Shown here in pieces: positions 15,202 to 24,046 of a DNA stretch of 37,892 nt; positions within the stretch are counted from its first letter, which is position 1, and every line of letters starts with the position of its first letter. Below the pieces are notes generated by a model. It made no database searches. It saw only the letters and a program-made list of their open reading frames with translations, and had not been told where the DNA came from. The translations under genes and the position numbers were made by a program. The stretch comes from Bacteroidota bacterium (lineage in GTDB: Bacteria; Bacteroidota; Bacteroidia; AKYH767-A; OLB10). The stretch spans positions 1-37,892 of the forward strand of contig JANXSD010000032.1 in the NCBI GenBank assembly GCA_025352785.1. The letters run 5' to 3'.

Positions 15202-17301
15202 TTAATAGAATTTTCCTCTTCGATCATCGATATTTGCTTTTTCGCGTAATGCATTAAATACTTCGTATTGAGCACGTGATTGAATTTGCTGACGCAATTG
15301 TTTTTTAGGATCCGCTAAATCTTTTGGAAGAACCGCATCTTTAAATGAGGTAACCATTACTACATACACTCCATTCTGGCCTTTTAACGGCTCAGAAAGC
15401 TGATTGGGTTTTAGCGTCATAATATGACCAACAACATTTGCTTCCATTCCTGCATTGCCAAGGAACGGTGTAGCGAAAGAAATGTTCTCAGCTGGCAACA
15501 CAGTTTGTTTATTAGCAGATGCAATCACATCCAGATTTGTTGCATTCCCTGACTTCTTTAATTTCTCGATCAGCATTTCAGCCTTTTTATCTTTACGAGC
15601 TTCGGCCGTTACTTGATCTTTAACTTGTTCGAGTGTAGAAAAGCCTTTTTCACGAGCATCTGTTAATTTTGCAACGACAAATTTATTTCCAAACTCGAAT
15701 GCTTTTGAAACATCTGCAATCTTTGCGTTAAATGACCATCGAACTAATTCGCGTGAATTTTCTAATGGTCCGATTTGCTTTGATGATTCCGTAATATTTG
15801 CTTCAGTCAATTTAGTTAGATTTCCTTCTTTAATACCTTTATCAAATCCAAGAGCCGTATTGTTTTTACTTGCAAACTCATTAGCCTTTGTATAAACACT
15901 TTGATATGTTTTTGAACTTGCTTCAATTTTGCGTGTTACAAATGATACTTGTACTTGTCGTGACGTACTACTTTGGTCGTTAATTTGAATAATGTGAATT
16001 CCAAATTGTGTTTCCACAACTAGTACATCACCTTTTTTGCCAGCGAAACATGCGTCGTTAAATGGCTTTACCATCGCACCAGAAGCGAACCAACCTAAGT
16101 CACCACCTTTTGATTTCGCACCTTCATCTGTTGAATATTTATCTGACAACATTTGCAGCGGTGTTCCACTTTGAATGGCCTTTTTAATACTATCGGCTAA
16201 TGCCATTACTGTTTCTTTTTTAGATGCGTCAGCAACCTTTAGTAAAACATGACTTGCTTTTACAGAATCTGGCATCATCTTACTACTTGAAAGTTTAGCA
16301 AGCTTTAACGTATTATTTTCTTCATACGGACCAACAACAGTACCCATTGCGGCACTAAACATTACAGAATCCATATTGGGAGGTAATGTGCCTTTTTTGT
16401 GATAAGCACCATCAAAAGGGGAATCACTATTTAGCACAACAAAAGCTGAATCATTTGTTGAAGCCTTAAATCCATCACTCATTTTTGCAATTGCATCCGC
16501 TGCTGATTTGCGATCAATCTCAGATGGATTTACATCAAATGTTACATAATCAATGGAGCGACTAGCAACTTGTTTGTAGCGCTTTAAATTAGCATTGTAA
16601 ACTGATTTTAAATCAGCATCTGAAATTTGAATTGTGGTATCTGGAATGGAACTAAAAGGTAATTCAACGTAACGAATAAATGCAGTACGATTTTTATTGA
16701 TGAAATCATCTTTCACTTCGGCAGTAGTAATGTAGAGCCCTTGTTTTACAAGATCATTGTATTTCTGTCCTAAGCGTTCTTGTTGAATTGCTTTTTCAAA
16801 AACGACCCATTGAGCGCGCGTTTTTCCAGTTTTATCATTATCCATATTTTTAAGGAAGTTCATCACATTGGCTGGATTAAACACTCCCGTCTTAGGATCT
16901 GTAAATGCTTGCTTAATTTGTGGATGTGGATTATTCCCTCTTACCATATCAAAAAGTTCATCAGGTGAAACGGTTAAACCAATCTTAGAATATTGCTTCC
17001 CCATCACTTCATCATTGACGAGTTGATTATAGGCTTGCTCCCGCAACTGATCCATTGTATTTTGGTCAACGTTTTCAGTATTGTTGTTCAGCTTATAATT
17101 GGTAACCATGGTTTGAACCTGTGCTTCAAAATCCTGAACATTAATTTTCTTACCAGCGATAACAGCAACAGAGGAGTCACTACCACCAAATAAGTTCCTG
17201 TTATTGTGAAGAAGGTCTCCGAGGATAAAAGCAAAGAGACTGAATCCTATGATTCCAATCAATAGGCCTGCCTTGCTTCTGATCTTATTGATAACTGCCA
17301 T
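15202..17301 (-). CDS. PpiD/SurA-like periplasmic peptidylprolyl isomerase
   Basis: A 699-residue foldase anchored in the inner membrane by one N-terminal helix (AGLLIGIIGFSLFAFILGDL, residues 12-31). A SurA_N-like chaperone region follows (about 40-190; VAVIAGKKINVQDFEAQVQT). A clear parvulin PPIase domain spans about 345-440 (VKASHVLLKV, DKYSTDEGAKSKGGDLGWF, GIHIIQIND), and a further parvulin-like repeat is likely in the C-terminal third. Known: PpiD and SurA help outer-membrane and secreted proteins leave the Sec channel and fold. Length is typical for Bacteroidota PpiD (about 700). It lies downstream of lptC and an outer-membrane protein gene, which fits a role in envelope biogenesis, but has its own promoter region. 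Confidence 0.93.
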   Translation of the reverse strand: MAVINKIRSKAGLLIGIIGFSLFAFILGDLLHNNRNLFGGSDSSVAVIAGKKINVQDFEAQVQTMVTNYKLNNNTENVDQNTMDQLREQAYNQLVNDEVMGKQYSKIGLTVSPDELFDMVRGNNPHPQIKQAFTDPKTGVFNPANVMNFLKNMDNDKTGKTRAQWVVFEKAIQQERLGQKYNDLVKQGLYITTAEVKDDFINKNRTAFIRYVELPFSSIPDTTIQISDADLKSVYNANLKRYKQVASRSIDYVTFDVNPSEIDRKSAADAIAKMSDGFKASTNDSAFVVLNSDSPFDGAYHKKGTLPPNMDSVMFSAAMGTVVGPYEENNTLKLAKLSSSKMMPDSVKASHVLLKVADASKKETVMALADSIKKAIQSGTPLQMLSDKYSTDEGAKSKGGDLGWFASGAMVKPFNDACFAGKKGDVLVVETQFGIHIIQINDQSSTSRQVQVSFVTRKIEASSKTYQSVYTKANEFASKNNTALGFDKGIKEGNLTKLTEANITESSKQIGPLENSRELVRWSFNAKIADVSKAFEFGNKFVVAKLTDAREKGFSTLEQVKDQVTAEARKDKKAEMLIEKLKKSGNATNLDVIASANKQTVLPAENISFATPFLGNAGMEANVVGHIMTLKPNQLSEPLKGQNGVYVVMVTSFKDAVLPKDLADPKKQLRQQIQSRAQYEVFNALREKANIDDRRGKFY

Positions 17302-17330
17302 AACTATATTATTTTTCCGATTTGAGGCTG

Positions 17331-17338
17331 CGAATATA
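17331..17338 (-). promoter_or_regulatory. Possible -7 box (TATATTCG) of the ppiD-like gene
   Basis: The minus strand reads TATATTCG, one mismatch from TAnnTTTG, 29 bases before the ATG at 17301. The 175-base gap to the upstream gene contains no other feature that I see. Confidence 0.35.
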
Positions 17339-17476
17339 CGATTCTTCCTATTACGACGAAAGCCGATAACGGTTTCCTACAAACTAAAATTAGCCGTATC
17401 ACTTTACACAGCAAGCATCCTCAACTTCCAATCTTTTTGAAGGGCAGTTCGATTTATCGAGATAAAAATAGCTTTT

Positions 17477-17662
17477 TCAGCTCTGATTTTTCTCCATTAG
17501 AATACGCTGCTTACGGCGAACCATCCAAAAAATTGTGGCAATTGTAGAAAACAAGAAAAACCATATTGCAGAACAGAAATTCTCCGTCATCCATTTAAAG
17601 CTTCCCAAAGCTATGCCTATCAATGCAATAAAAAACCAAGAAAGTTCTAGCATCCGTAGCAT
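17477..17662 (-). CDS. 61-residue two-helix membrane protein downstream of lptC
   Basis: A 61-residue protein with two hydrophobic segments (MLELSWFFIALIGIALG and FCSAIWFFLFSTIATIFWMV), a short loop and a basic tail (RRKQRILMEK). Its ATG lies 4 bases after the lptC stop, so it is probably translated from the same mRNA. I do not recognise a family. The position between lptC and the ppiD-like gene suggests an inner-membrane accessory of envelope assembly, but nothing in the sequence proves it. Confidence 0.6.
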   Translation of the reverse strand: MLRMLELSWFFIALIGIALGSFKWMTENFCSAIWFFLFSTIATIFWMVRRKQRILMEKNQS

Positions 17663-17666
17663 CTCA

Positions 17667-18239
17667 TTATTCTTTTACTGTGATTCTTCCTTTTACATTA
17701 AAGATACGATATCTGCTAAAATCCTGATTGGCTTCAAAGCCGTTACCGTAGATAATTTCTTCTTTCGTCTTAATTTTCACAAACTGATCAGAATAAAGGA
17801 TTTCTTTTTTTTCATCCCAAGTAAGCTTCTCGGTATTTAACTGATCACCTTTTTCATTAATTACTACTACATTACTCTTTGCTTCCCATTTACTTTCTTG
17901 TTCAAAATGTATGGCGTAATTTGCAGATAATTTTGAAATCACCTTTTTATTTTGATCGTAAAACTCTATCAATAGCCCCTTTGGTAATTCCGTTATTGCT
18001 GGAGGCGTAGTGATCTTCTTTAGTACTGGAGCGGTTACTCTTACTTTAACTATTCCCGAATCACTATACAGCGTTTCAAGACCCTTAATTTCTTCTGCTG
18101 GATCTGAACTCTTTGCGGAGATTCTTTCTATCTCCTTCTTATCGTTTTCGCAGGAAGAAAATAGGAAGCCTAAAGCTAATAAAAAATACAGGCCAATGAC
18201 CTGTATCCTGATATTTTTTTGTGCGAAACGAAACAACAT
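17667..18239 (-). CDS. lptC: LPS-export protein LptC
   Basis: A 190-residue protein with an N-terminal membrane/lipoprotein signal (IQVIGLYFLLALGFLFSSC; Cys30 in a plausible lipobox). One beta-jellyroll (OstA/LptC) domain follows: SDSGIVKVRVTAPVLKKI, a strand with PKGLLIEFYDQNKKVISKL, SNVVVINEKGDQLNTEKLTW, KIKTKEEIIYGNGFEANQDF. Known: LptC bridges the LptBFG transporter and the periplasmic LptA-like slide for lipopolysaccharide. Length matches the family (about 190). It starts 4 bases after the upstream outer-membrane protein gene, in the same string as coaX. Confidence 0.9.
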   Translation of the reverse strand: MLFRFAQKNIRIQVIGLYFLLALGFLFSSCENDKKEIERISAKSSDPAEEIKGLETLYSDSGIVKVRVTAPVLKKITTPPAITELPKGLLIEFYDQNKKVISKLSANYAIHFEQESKWEAKSNVVVINEKGDQLNTEKLTWDEKKEILYSDQFVKIKTKEEIIYGNGFEANQDFSRYRIFNVKGRITVKE

Positions 18240-18243
18240 TCAA

Positions 18244-19524
18244 TTAATCGTATTTACTTTTACGGAACCAATCTTCATTTAATGTGATGCCGAAAACCAT
18301 ACGCAAATATTGTTCGGAGATTAAATTATCTTTTGTGGTACCTCTCATTCCAGCCGCAAAACCGAAATTAAACATGGATCCATAAGATTTTTTGAAAGGC
18401 AAACCAGCACCTAAAGTAACTCCATAATCATTAAGGGCTGTATTTTTTAACTCGAGAAATGTTTTATTGAAATAGAGTCCGGCGCGATATTGAATTCGGG
18501 AAGAATAACTCAAACTTTTATCATTAGGGATCCATTGACCTCCCAATGCGACTTTAAAACTATTCTTTAAACCATCATTAACACCATAAACTTTATAGCT
18601 ATTCCAATCTTGCCAATTAATATCCAAGCCTACTGAATACCTTTTAGTTGAAATTTGAGCGCCAAATCCAATCTTTGTAGGCAATACTACGGTGCCCGCT
18701 TTATCAGGAGAATAATCTATGGTATCACGAATTACTTCTAAATCATTAAATGATTCGTATTTGTAATTCTCCCACAAGGTAGTTTTCTTAGCTTTAATAC
18801 TTTGTGCAGGAGATCCCGTAAGTCCGAGGGAATAATTAAATTTATCATTTAGTTTCCCATTGTAATTTAAGCCCATTTCGAAATAAAAATCGGCGAGATA
18901 GACTTCTTCTTTATAACGATTACTAAAAAAAGAGGGGTTAGTAAAAAGTATCTTTCTTGTTTTATTGACTGTTCCAAATAGATAATTTGCATTCACACCC
19001 AACGAAAGATTCTTCGTTATTTTTACTCCTGTTCCAATATAATATCTGGTATATCCACCATTACCACTATACTTTGTGATCAAAGAATTAGCAGTATCGA
19101 GTACTTCTCCAGTTTGAATTTTATAACCTATCCCACTGTAGGGAATAAAGCCGAATGCCATTCCCCAAATTCCTCGTTTTAAAGGCACTCCAATCGAGAA
19201 ATTATTTAATGAAGTATTTACTTGGGTACTAGATACAGATGATTGTTTAAGTCTTAATCGTTCGCTCGAAAGATTAAAATCCAAAATCATAAGCGTATCA
19301 TAAGCATAAGATGCAGGGTTATTGAAATTCAATTTAGAAACAGAAGTTCCCGCATTGGAAACGCCAGCCATCCCTACTTGATTTGCATATCCATTAAAGA
19401 TAAGATCACCAGGACCAAACCGTGAATAAGGTGAAAGTGTACTTGTTTGAGCAAAAACACTGAAGGCCGGAAGCATCAGTAAATAAAATAGACCGGAGAT
19501 TAATTTGTTAGCGTTGGGCCTCAT
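18244..19524 (-). CDS. Outer-membrane beta-barrel protein of unknown function
   Basis: A 426-residue protein with a signal peptide (LISGLFYLLMLPAFSVFAQ). The mature part has alternating hydrophobic strands rich in Tyr, Gly and Asn (SPYSRFGPGDLIFNGYANQ, GGYTRYYIGTGVKITKNLSL, KRYSVGLDINWQDW), ending in a strand-like MVFGITLNEDWF. The SRFGxGDL...NP.S opening is common to a FadL-like/outer-membrane family encoded between coaX and lptC in Bacteroidota. The transported substrate, if any, is unknown. Its start overlaps the coaX stop by 4 bases and lptC begins 4 bases after its stop, so the three genes form a tight operon. Confidence 0.8.
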   Translation of the reverse strand: MRPNANKLISGLFYLLMLPAFSVFAQTSTLSPYSRFGPGDLIFNGYANQVGMAGVSNAGTSVSKLNFNNPASYAYDTLMILDFNLSSERLRLKQSSVSSTQVNTSLNNFSIGVPLKRGIWGMAFGFIPYSGIGYKIQTGEVLDTANSLITKYSGNGGYTRYYIGTGVKITKNLSLGVNANYLFGTVNKTRKILFTNPSFFSNRYKEEVYLADFYFEMGLNYNGKLNDKFNYSLGLTGSPAQSIKAKKTTLWENYKYESFNDLEVIRDTIDYSPDKAGTVVLPTKIGFGAQISTKRYSVGLDINWQDWNSYKVYGVNDGLKNSFKVALGGQWIPNDKSLSYSSRIQYRAGLYFNKTFLELKNTALNDYGVTLGAGLPFKKSYGSMFNFGFAAGMRGTTKDNLISEQYLRMVFGITLNEDWFRKSKYD

Positions 19525-20240
19525 TGATTATAGCGGAGAATTGTATCCAATCCTTGAAGTGTCAAAGTTGGGGATGCAAAGATGAAGGTTTTAAGCTTAT
19601 TTAAAAAGTAACGAGCATCGCCACCTGTAAGAATGCAGCGAAGAGAAGGAAAATTCGTTTGATATTCATGTATTAGGGAAAGTATTTCACCTGTCATGCC
19701 ATTAATAACACCAGAATGTATGGAAGAAACTGTATCCTGTCCGATCAAATTTGCATGTTCAATAGGGATGAGTAACGGTAATTGATCAGTAAAGTGATGT
19801 AATGCTTTGTAACGCATGGATAGTCCGGGCGAAATTCCTCCACCTAAATAATTCCCTTGATGATCTATAAAGTCAAACTTCAAACAAGTCCCAGCATCAA
19901 CCACAAGAACGGATTTCCCTTTAAATTGCTCCCACGCGCCTACTGCATTTGCCAAACGATCGCCGCCCAAGGTGTTTGGAGAATGGTAATTATTTTGAAT
20001 TGGAAGGGCAGTTTCGGCATCCAAAATCACTTTAAACGGCAAATTATTAAAATAATTTTCAATATTTAGAGGAAGTTCTGCAACCGAAGAAAGAATTCCT
20101 GCCTCAATGCTATAGGGATGAATATCGCTGAGTAATTTATCGCTTTCAGAGTGGAGATAGCTAGCGCTCAGCACAAACTGACCTTGTTCGAAGAGTCCGA
20201 TTTTCAGGAAAGTATTGCCATTATCGATAATAAAATTCAT
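19521..20240 (-). CDS. coaX: Type III pantothenate kinase
   Basis: A 239-residue CoaX, phosphorylating pantothenate in the first step of coenzyme A synthesis. ASKHA-fold motifs: IIDNGNTFLKIGLF with the phosphate-loop Asp6; TLGGDRLANAVGAWEQ; VLVVDAGTCLKFDFID; LGGGISPGLSMRYKALHHFT; ILTGGDA near the C-terminus. ATG 20240 was preferred to an upstream TTG (20249) because MNFIIDNGNT is the usual beginning. Type III enzymes need a monovalent cation and use ATP poorly compared with CoaA (family knowledge). It is the first gene of the coaX-OMP-lptC string and divergent from tRNA-Phe. Confidence 0.95.
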   Translation of the reverse strand: MNFIIDNGNTFLKIGLFEQGQFVLSASYLHSESDKLLSDIHPYSIEAGILSSVAELPLNIENYFNNLPFKVILDAETALPIQNNYHSPNTLGGDRLANAVGAWEQFKGKSVLVVDAGTCLKFDFIDHQGNYLGGGISPGLSMRYKALHHFTDQLPLLIPIEHANLIGQDTVSSIHSGVINGMTGEILSLIHEYQTNFPSLRCILTGGDARYFLNKLKTFIFASPTLTLQGLDTILRYNQ

Positions 20241-20290
20241 AGACTGCAAAGAAAAAAGGAAAAAACTACAAAACGAGATTAATTTGGATC

Positions 20291-20319
20291 TTGTTATTAA
20301 TGAAAAAGTTTTACTTTTG
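20291..20319 (+). promoter_or_regulatory. tRNA-Phe promoter (TTG, 18 bases, TACTTTTG)
   Basis: TTG at 20291-20293 and TACTTTTG at 20312-20319, 18 bases apart, directly upstream of the tRNA gene with 12 bases between. Confidence 0.6.
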
Positions 20320-20331
20320 CGCCCTCCTCAG

Positions 20332-20404
20332 GGAGATGTAGCTCAGTTGGTAGAGCAAAGGACTGAAAATCCTTGTGTCGGCGGTTCGATTCCGTTCATC
20401 ACCA
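20332..20404 (+). tRNA. tRNA-Phe (anticodon GAA)
   Basis: Full cloverleaf of 73 bases. The D stem is GCTC/GAGC with loop AGTTGGTA. The anticodon stem is AAGGA/TCCTT with loop CTGAAAA (GAA at 20365-20367). The T stem is GGCGG/CCGTT (two G-U pairs) with loop TTCGATT. The acceptor is GGAGATG/CATCACC, with an A3-A70 mismatch. Discriminator A at 20404; CCA is not encoded. Confidence 0.93.
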
Positions 20405-20440
20405 CAAAAAAACGTTCAACCCTTAAAGATCTATCCTCGG

Positions 20441-20842
20441 ATGAAAACAAACCAGGCCCGTTACCGTAAGGTCCTGCTTATCGATGATAATGAGATCGAT
20501 AACTTTATCAACGAACGTATGATTACTTCTAGCTTATTTGCCGTGAAGGTAGAAGTGAAAAATTCGGCAGATGTTGCATTAGCATTTTTGAAAGGACTTA
20601 CAGATCCTGAAGAATTCCCTGAGATTATCTTTTTAGATTTAAATATGCCAGTGAAAGATGGCTTTGGGTTCTTAATAGAATTTGAAGCGCTTCCAGAAAA
20701 TTTACGTAATGCTTCAAAAATTGTGGTGCTTTCTTCTTCTATAAGTCCTGCCGACATTAATAAAGCTAGTACCAATCAGCATGTTTTTAAATATGTAAAT
20801 AAGCCGCTTAGCCAAAAGTATTTAGATGCTATTGCGTTTTAA
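20441..20842 (+). CDS. Stand-alone response-regulator receiver protein
   Basis: A 133-residue CheY-like receiver domain with no output domain. Key residues: acidic pair D15-D16 (VLLIDDNEID), phosphorylation site D66 (IIFLDLNMPVKDGF), the Ser run at 98-100 (VVLSSS, the Thr/Ser switch) and K121 (YVNKPL). ATG 20441 was chosen because longer readings would begin inside the tRNA. Single-domain receivers relay phosphoryl groups or bind partner proteins; the partner here is unknown, and no histidine kinase is adjacent (the nearest is at 30129). Confidence 0.92.
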   Translation: MKTNQARYRKVLLIDDNEIDNFINERMITSSLFAVKVEVKNSADVALAFLKGLTDPEEFPEIIFLDLNMPVKDGFGFLIEFEALPENLRNASKIVVLSSSISPADINKASTNQHVFKYVNKPLSQKYLDAIAF

Positions 20843-20924
20843 GCTCGAATAAATTTCTTGGTGTTTTATTTTGATGATGATACTATCGATTTCGATTTTT
20901 GTATAATTTATTATCTATGCAACC

Positions 20925-20932
20925 TATCTTTG
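20925..20932 (+). promoter_or_regulatory. -7 box (TATCTTTG) of the GNAT gene
   Basis: A perfect TAnnTTTG only 4 bases before the ATG at 20937, which would make the mRNA leaderless or nearly so. Confidence 0.55.
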
Positions 20933-20936
20933 TAAC

Positions 20937-21503
20937 ATGGGAAAATTATTTTTAACAACAGAACGATTATCTATTCGCAATTTGAAATCAGAAGATCTTG
21001 AATTGTTTTATCAATATCGCTCTAATCCAAAAGTTACCAAGTTTCAAGGTTTTGATGTAATGAATGAAGAAGACGCTAAACTATTTATTGCAAATCAAAC
21101 CGATAAAACATTTGGAAAAGCAGGCGAATGGGTGCAATATGGAATTGAATCTTTGGCAACTAATAATTTAGTTGGTGACTGTGCAATAAAGCTCAATGAC
21201 AACGATATACGAATAGCGGAAATAGGGATTACCATATCACACTTACATCAAAAAAAAGGTTTTGGAAAAGAAGCGATGATTGGCATACTACAATTTTTAT
21301 TTGATATCAGAAATATTCACCGTGTAGTGGAAACGGTTGATGCAGAAAATATCGCATCTATTAATTTGATGAAGAGTATTGGATTTCGACAGGAAGGACA
21401 CTTTATTGAGAACTTTTTCTTCAAAGGAAAATGGAGTAGTGAAATTCAATTTGCGATGCTGAATAGAGAATGGAACAACAATGTTAATAGACATACTAAA
21501 TAA
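20937..21503 (+). CDS. GNAT-family N-acetyltransferase (RimJ/RimL type)
   Basis: A 188-residue acetyl-CoA-dependent acetyltransferase. It opens with TTERLSIRNLKSEDLELFYQ, typical of the Acetyltransf_3 (RimJ/RimL) group. It has the core AEIGITISHLHQKKGFGKEA, where the Q-K-K-G-F-G-K-E-A turn is motif A (pyrophosphate binding). Later, RNIHRVVETVDAENIASINL and MKSIGFRQEGHF form motif B. Substrates of this group are protein N-termini or small amines, including some antibiotics; the sequence does not decide. It converges on the minus-strand gene at 21557 through a shared terminator. Confidence 0.93.
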   Translation: MGKLFLTTERLSIRNLKSEDLELFYQYRSNPKVTKFQGFDVMNEEDAKLFIANQTDKTFGKAGEWVQYGIESLATNNLVGDCAIKLNDNDIRIAEIGITISHLHQKKGFGKEAMIGILQFLFDIRNIHRVVETVDAENIASINLMKSIGFRQEGHFIENFFFKGKWSSEIQFAMLNREWNNNVNRHTK

Positions 21504-21513
21504 TCAATTTGTT

Positions 21514-21556
21514 ATAAAAAGAAAGGGAAGCAAATTTTGCTTCCCTTTCTTTTTAT
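21514..21556. terminator. Bidirectional terminator between convergent genes
   Basis: A perfect 21-bp inverted repeat (21514-21534 / 21536-21556) around a single central base, with core AAAGGGAAGC/GCTTCCCTTT flanked by A runs on the left and T runs on the right. It would terminate from either side. Its right edge directly touches the stop codon of the minus-strand gene. Confidence 0.85.
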
Positions 21557-23014
21557 CTAATCCTTGATAGGATTTCCCATCCTACGTAGAATATTCTCAT
21601 CCACTTTAATATAAGTGAGCACCGGAAATAATCCTTTATTCATTGTTTCAAATTCTATCCACATCTCAGAAAGTTTTTTAACCTTACGGCGATAATCAGC
21701 AGGCTTCAATGCGGTTTTAAATATCTTCATCAGGAATCGTGAGGAATCAAATTGACTATCATTATCACGAATCTGACGTTTCAAACTTGAAATTATTTGC
21801 ATACATAAAGTATCATCACCCATCACGCAATACTGGAATGCTTGAAAAAGTTTGCAATCAACATCGGTATAAATATATTGCTTGAGTGAAATTTGATTTC
21901 GCAATTCATTAATTTTTCTAGCAGCGCCATGAAAATCACGTTGATAAAATTTGATTGTTGCCAAGCATCGTTTTAAAGCAATATAATGGTATGCTTCGGT
22001 TTGATCAATATCCATTTCTTTTTCACACTTATCGCTAAATAGTTGCAAGTGATCTATATTTCCATCAATCATAAACTTCAATACTTTTGATCGCATGAAT
22101 TGCACTACAAAGAAATGCATAAAATGTTTTTCCATTAAATCTGGCAACTGAACATGTATTCGTTGCAAATAATAATCAGCGCGAACAATATTCCCTGTAC
22201 GTATATAGTATTCAAAATACAATAAATCAGTAATGCCTTTAATGTTTTGATAAAAAGTATCCATAGGATAAGATTCAAAAATGTGCGCCATTTTTTGAAG
22301 GATTCCTTCTATTTCAAGCTCACGTGCTTTTAAACCATCCACCTTATGTGGGACGCTACACAAATAATAAATACGTGCAACATTATACAATACAAACAAG
22401 CGATGAGAATCATACAACTCACAAATATTAGAGAGCTCGCGTTTCATCATAATCAACTCTTCAAGATCTACCTCTTGTTGATTTAATTGATAAACGCCAA
22501 GTTTCTTGATAAGTTTAAAAAATATATTTTCCGCTTTTGAAGTTGCAAGTGAAAATGCAACATGCTTATTGAATTTATTTTCAAAATATTCAAAATCATC
22601 ACTAAACAAATGTAACTGAGATAATGTTTTATACACCAAAATTAATTCAGCATTCATATCATACTCTATCAATTGCTTTTCAAGTTCACGTAAAGCACGA
22701 ATAGAAAATTCACGATTAGAGCCGAACAAATGTGCTGGAACTCGTGACACTTCATCCATCAAACTTTGAATAGGGTTTGTAACTTTGCGGCTAAGTATCG
22801 CTGCAATCTTCGAATTCAACCTCGACTTTAAAGTATAATATGCACTGGGATTCACTTGAAGTAAATCCATCATTTCACAATCTTCGATGTCACGTGTACG
22901 TGTTGTTTCCAATACTAAAAAAGGCTTGTTCTTTTTCTTTCCAGATACTTCCTGGATTAGCTGCTGATACTCCTCTTCTGAAAGTTTTTTAATGGTCTTG
23001 TTAAGAATGTCCAT
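21557..23014 (-). CDS. All-helical protein of unknown function (TPR-like)
   Basis: A 485-residue protein with no signal peptide or membrane segment. It starts MDILNKTIKKLSEEEYQQLI. After a charged N-terminal segment (about 1-110) the rest is a series of amphipathic helix pairs that look TPR-like, such as ELIMMKRELSNICELYDSHR, YYIRTGNIVRADYYLQRIHV, TIKFYQRDFHGAARKINELR and CKLFQAFQYCVMGDDTLCMQ. I do not recognise a named family and see no catalytic motif. It may be a cytoplasmic scaffold. The gene stands alone, ending at the bidirectional terminator. Confidence 0.8.
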   Translation of the reverse strand: MDILNKTIKKLSEEEYQQLIQEVSGKKKNKPFLVLETTRTRDIEDCEMMDLLQVNPSAYYTLKSRLNSKIAAILSRKVTNPIQSLMDEVSRVPAHLFGSNREFSIRALRELEKQLIEYDMNAELILVYKTLSQLHLFSDDFEYFENKFNKHVAFSLATSKAENIFFKLIKKLGVYQLNQQEVDLEELIMMKRELSNICELYDSHRLFVLYNVARIYYLCSVPHKVDGLKARELEIEGILQKMAHIFESYPMDTFYQNIKGITDLLYFEYYIRTGNIVRADYYLQRIHVQLPDLMEKHFMHFFVVQFMRSKVLKFMIDGNIDHLQLFSDKCEKEMDIDQTEAYHYIALKRCLATIKFYQRDFHGAARKINELRNQISLKQYIYTDVDCKLFQAFQYCVMGDDTLCMQIISSLKRQIRDNDSQFDSSRFLMKIFKTALKPADYRRKVKKLSEMWIEFETMNKGLFPVLTYIKVDENILRRMGNPIKD

Positions 23015-23412
23015 AGTCGATTTTTTGTTTACGTTGCAGTAATAATGGTACTGTTACGAATGGTTTTTAAGAAAGTTATGGTGGGTGAGGAAATTTTTAA
23101 ATCTGGTAAATTTCCGACTGAAATAGAACCTTCCTACGTAAGGTTCGTATGAAAAGATGCATTTTAAAAAAAAGGCTCCAATAAAGCATTTTGTTGTGAT
23201 AATAATGAATACACCTCCATTTTTTAAAAAAGCTTACAGAAATATTTAGACGGAAATACTACTTAGATACTTCATCACCGTGAGCATAAAAATTAAATGA
23301 TGCAGATCTCAAGCATTAACTCAACAAAAAAGGGCAAACCTTACAAATGGAAGAATGTAACCTTATGCATACCCTATAGCGTATATATGCCCATAAATTG
23401 CAATAACCAAAA
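23015..23412. other. 398-base intergenic region
   Basis: AT-rich region between divergent genes. The only structure I see is a 7-bp hairpin GAACCTT/AAGGTTC (23126-23132 / 23140-23146, 7-base loop). No gene or TAnnTTTG promoter box was found. Confidence 0.4.
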
Positions 23413-23991
23413 ATGAATTATCAGATCATGAACACAACTACACATACTGAAGATTTCTACAAAACGATTCGTGAAAACAGAATGCTAATGTATTCGAAAC
23501 CGAAACGCTACTTTAATCGTGATGAACAAACTGGATCTACATTCAGATTTTTATTCTTAATAGAATCTATTGTTTTCCTAATTCTCATTGCTGCTGCTAC
23601 TAGTTCGATGGCTCAAACTCCTCAAACAAATAATCCAATGTCGATGGTGGCAAGCAATCAAGCAGCAATGAATATTTACAACTACAATACTATTTACAAC
23701 TCAGGAAAAGTTTTTTTAAGTTGGACTTCTAAAAACGAAGCACAAGATTGTATTTACGTAGTGGAACGTTCTGCTGATGGACTAGATTTCCAATCGGTAG
23801 GAGTAAAAGAAGGCATTGGAGCAGAAATCGAATTATACTATAGCTGGATTGATCAAACACCTCCAGCAGGATTCTCCTATTATCGTGTTAAGAAAATCAC
23901 GAAAGAAGGGACACAATTATATAGTGCTGTGAATTCTGTTATTAATCAGGCATCCAACTTTAGCAATTATGCTTTAAGTCCTGAGAAATAA
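23413..23991 (+). CDS. Exported protein with one Fn3-like domain
   Basis: A 192-residue protein. A hydrophobic segment at about residues 45-66 (FLFLIESIVFLILIAAATSS) followed by MAQ looks like a signal peptide preceded by an unusually long polar N-terminus. The true start may be a later Met (codons 6, 24 or 26). The mature part carries a fibronectin III-like fold (about 95-172): VFLSWTSKNEAQDCIYVVER, SADGLDFQSVG, SYYRVKKITKEGTQLYS. The FxLxWT...YxVERSxDGxxF pattern is the domain usually placed before T9SS sorting signals, but no such signal follows. It lies 55 bases before the giant PKD gene and may be co-transcribed with it. Confidence 0.7.
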   Translation: MNYQIMNTTTHTEDFYKTIRENRMLMYSKPKRYFNRDEQTGSTFRFLFLIESIVFLILIAAATSSMAQTPQTNNPMSMVASNQAAMNIYNYNTIYNSGKVFLSWTSKNEAQDCIYVVERSADGLDFQSVGVKEGIGAEIELYYSWIDQTPPAGFSYYRVKKITKEGTQLYSAVNSVINQASNFSNYALSPEK

Positions 23992-24046
23992 AACACTTCT
24001 CGAACAAAAATTTAAAGTAGACAACCAAACATCTTGAAACAGCCAC

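Noticed and set aside
20215-20469. ORF of 84 codons across the tRNA-Phe region
   Set aside because: It translates the tRNA gene itself and overlaps coaX; no protein features.
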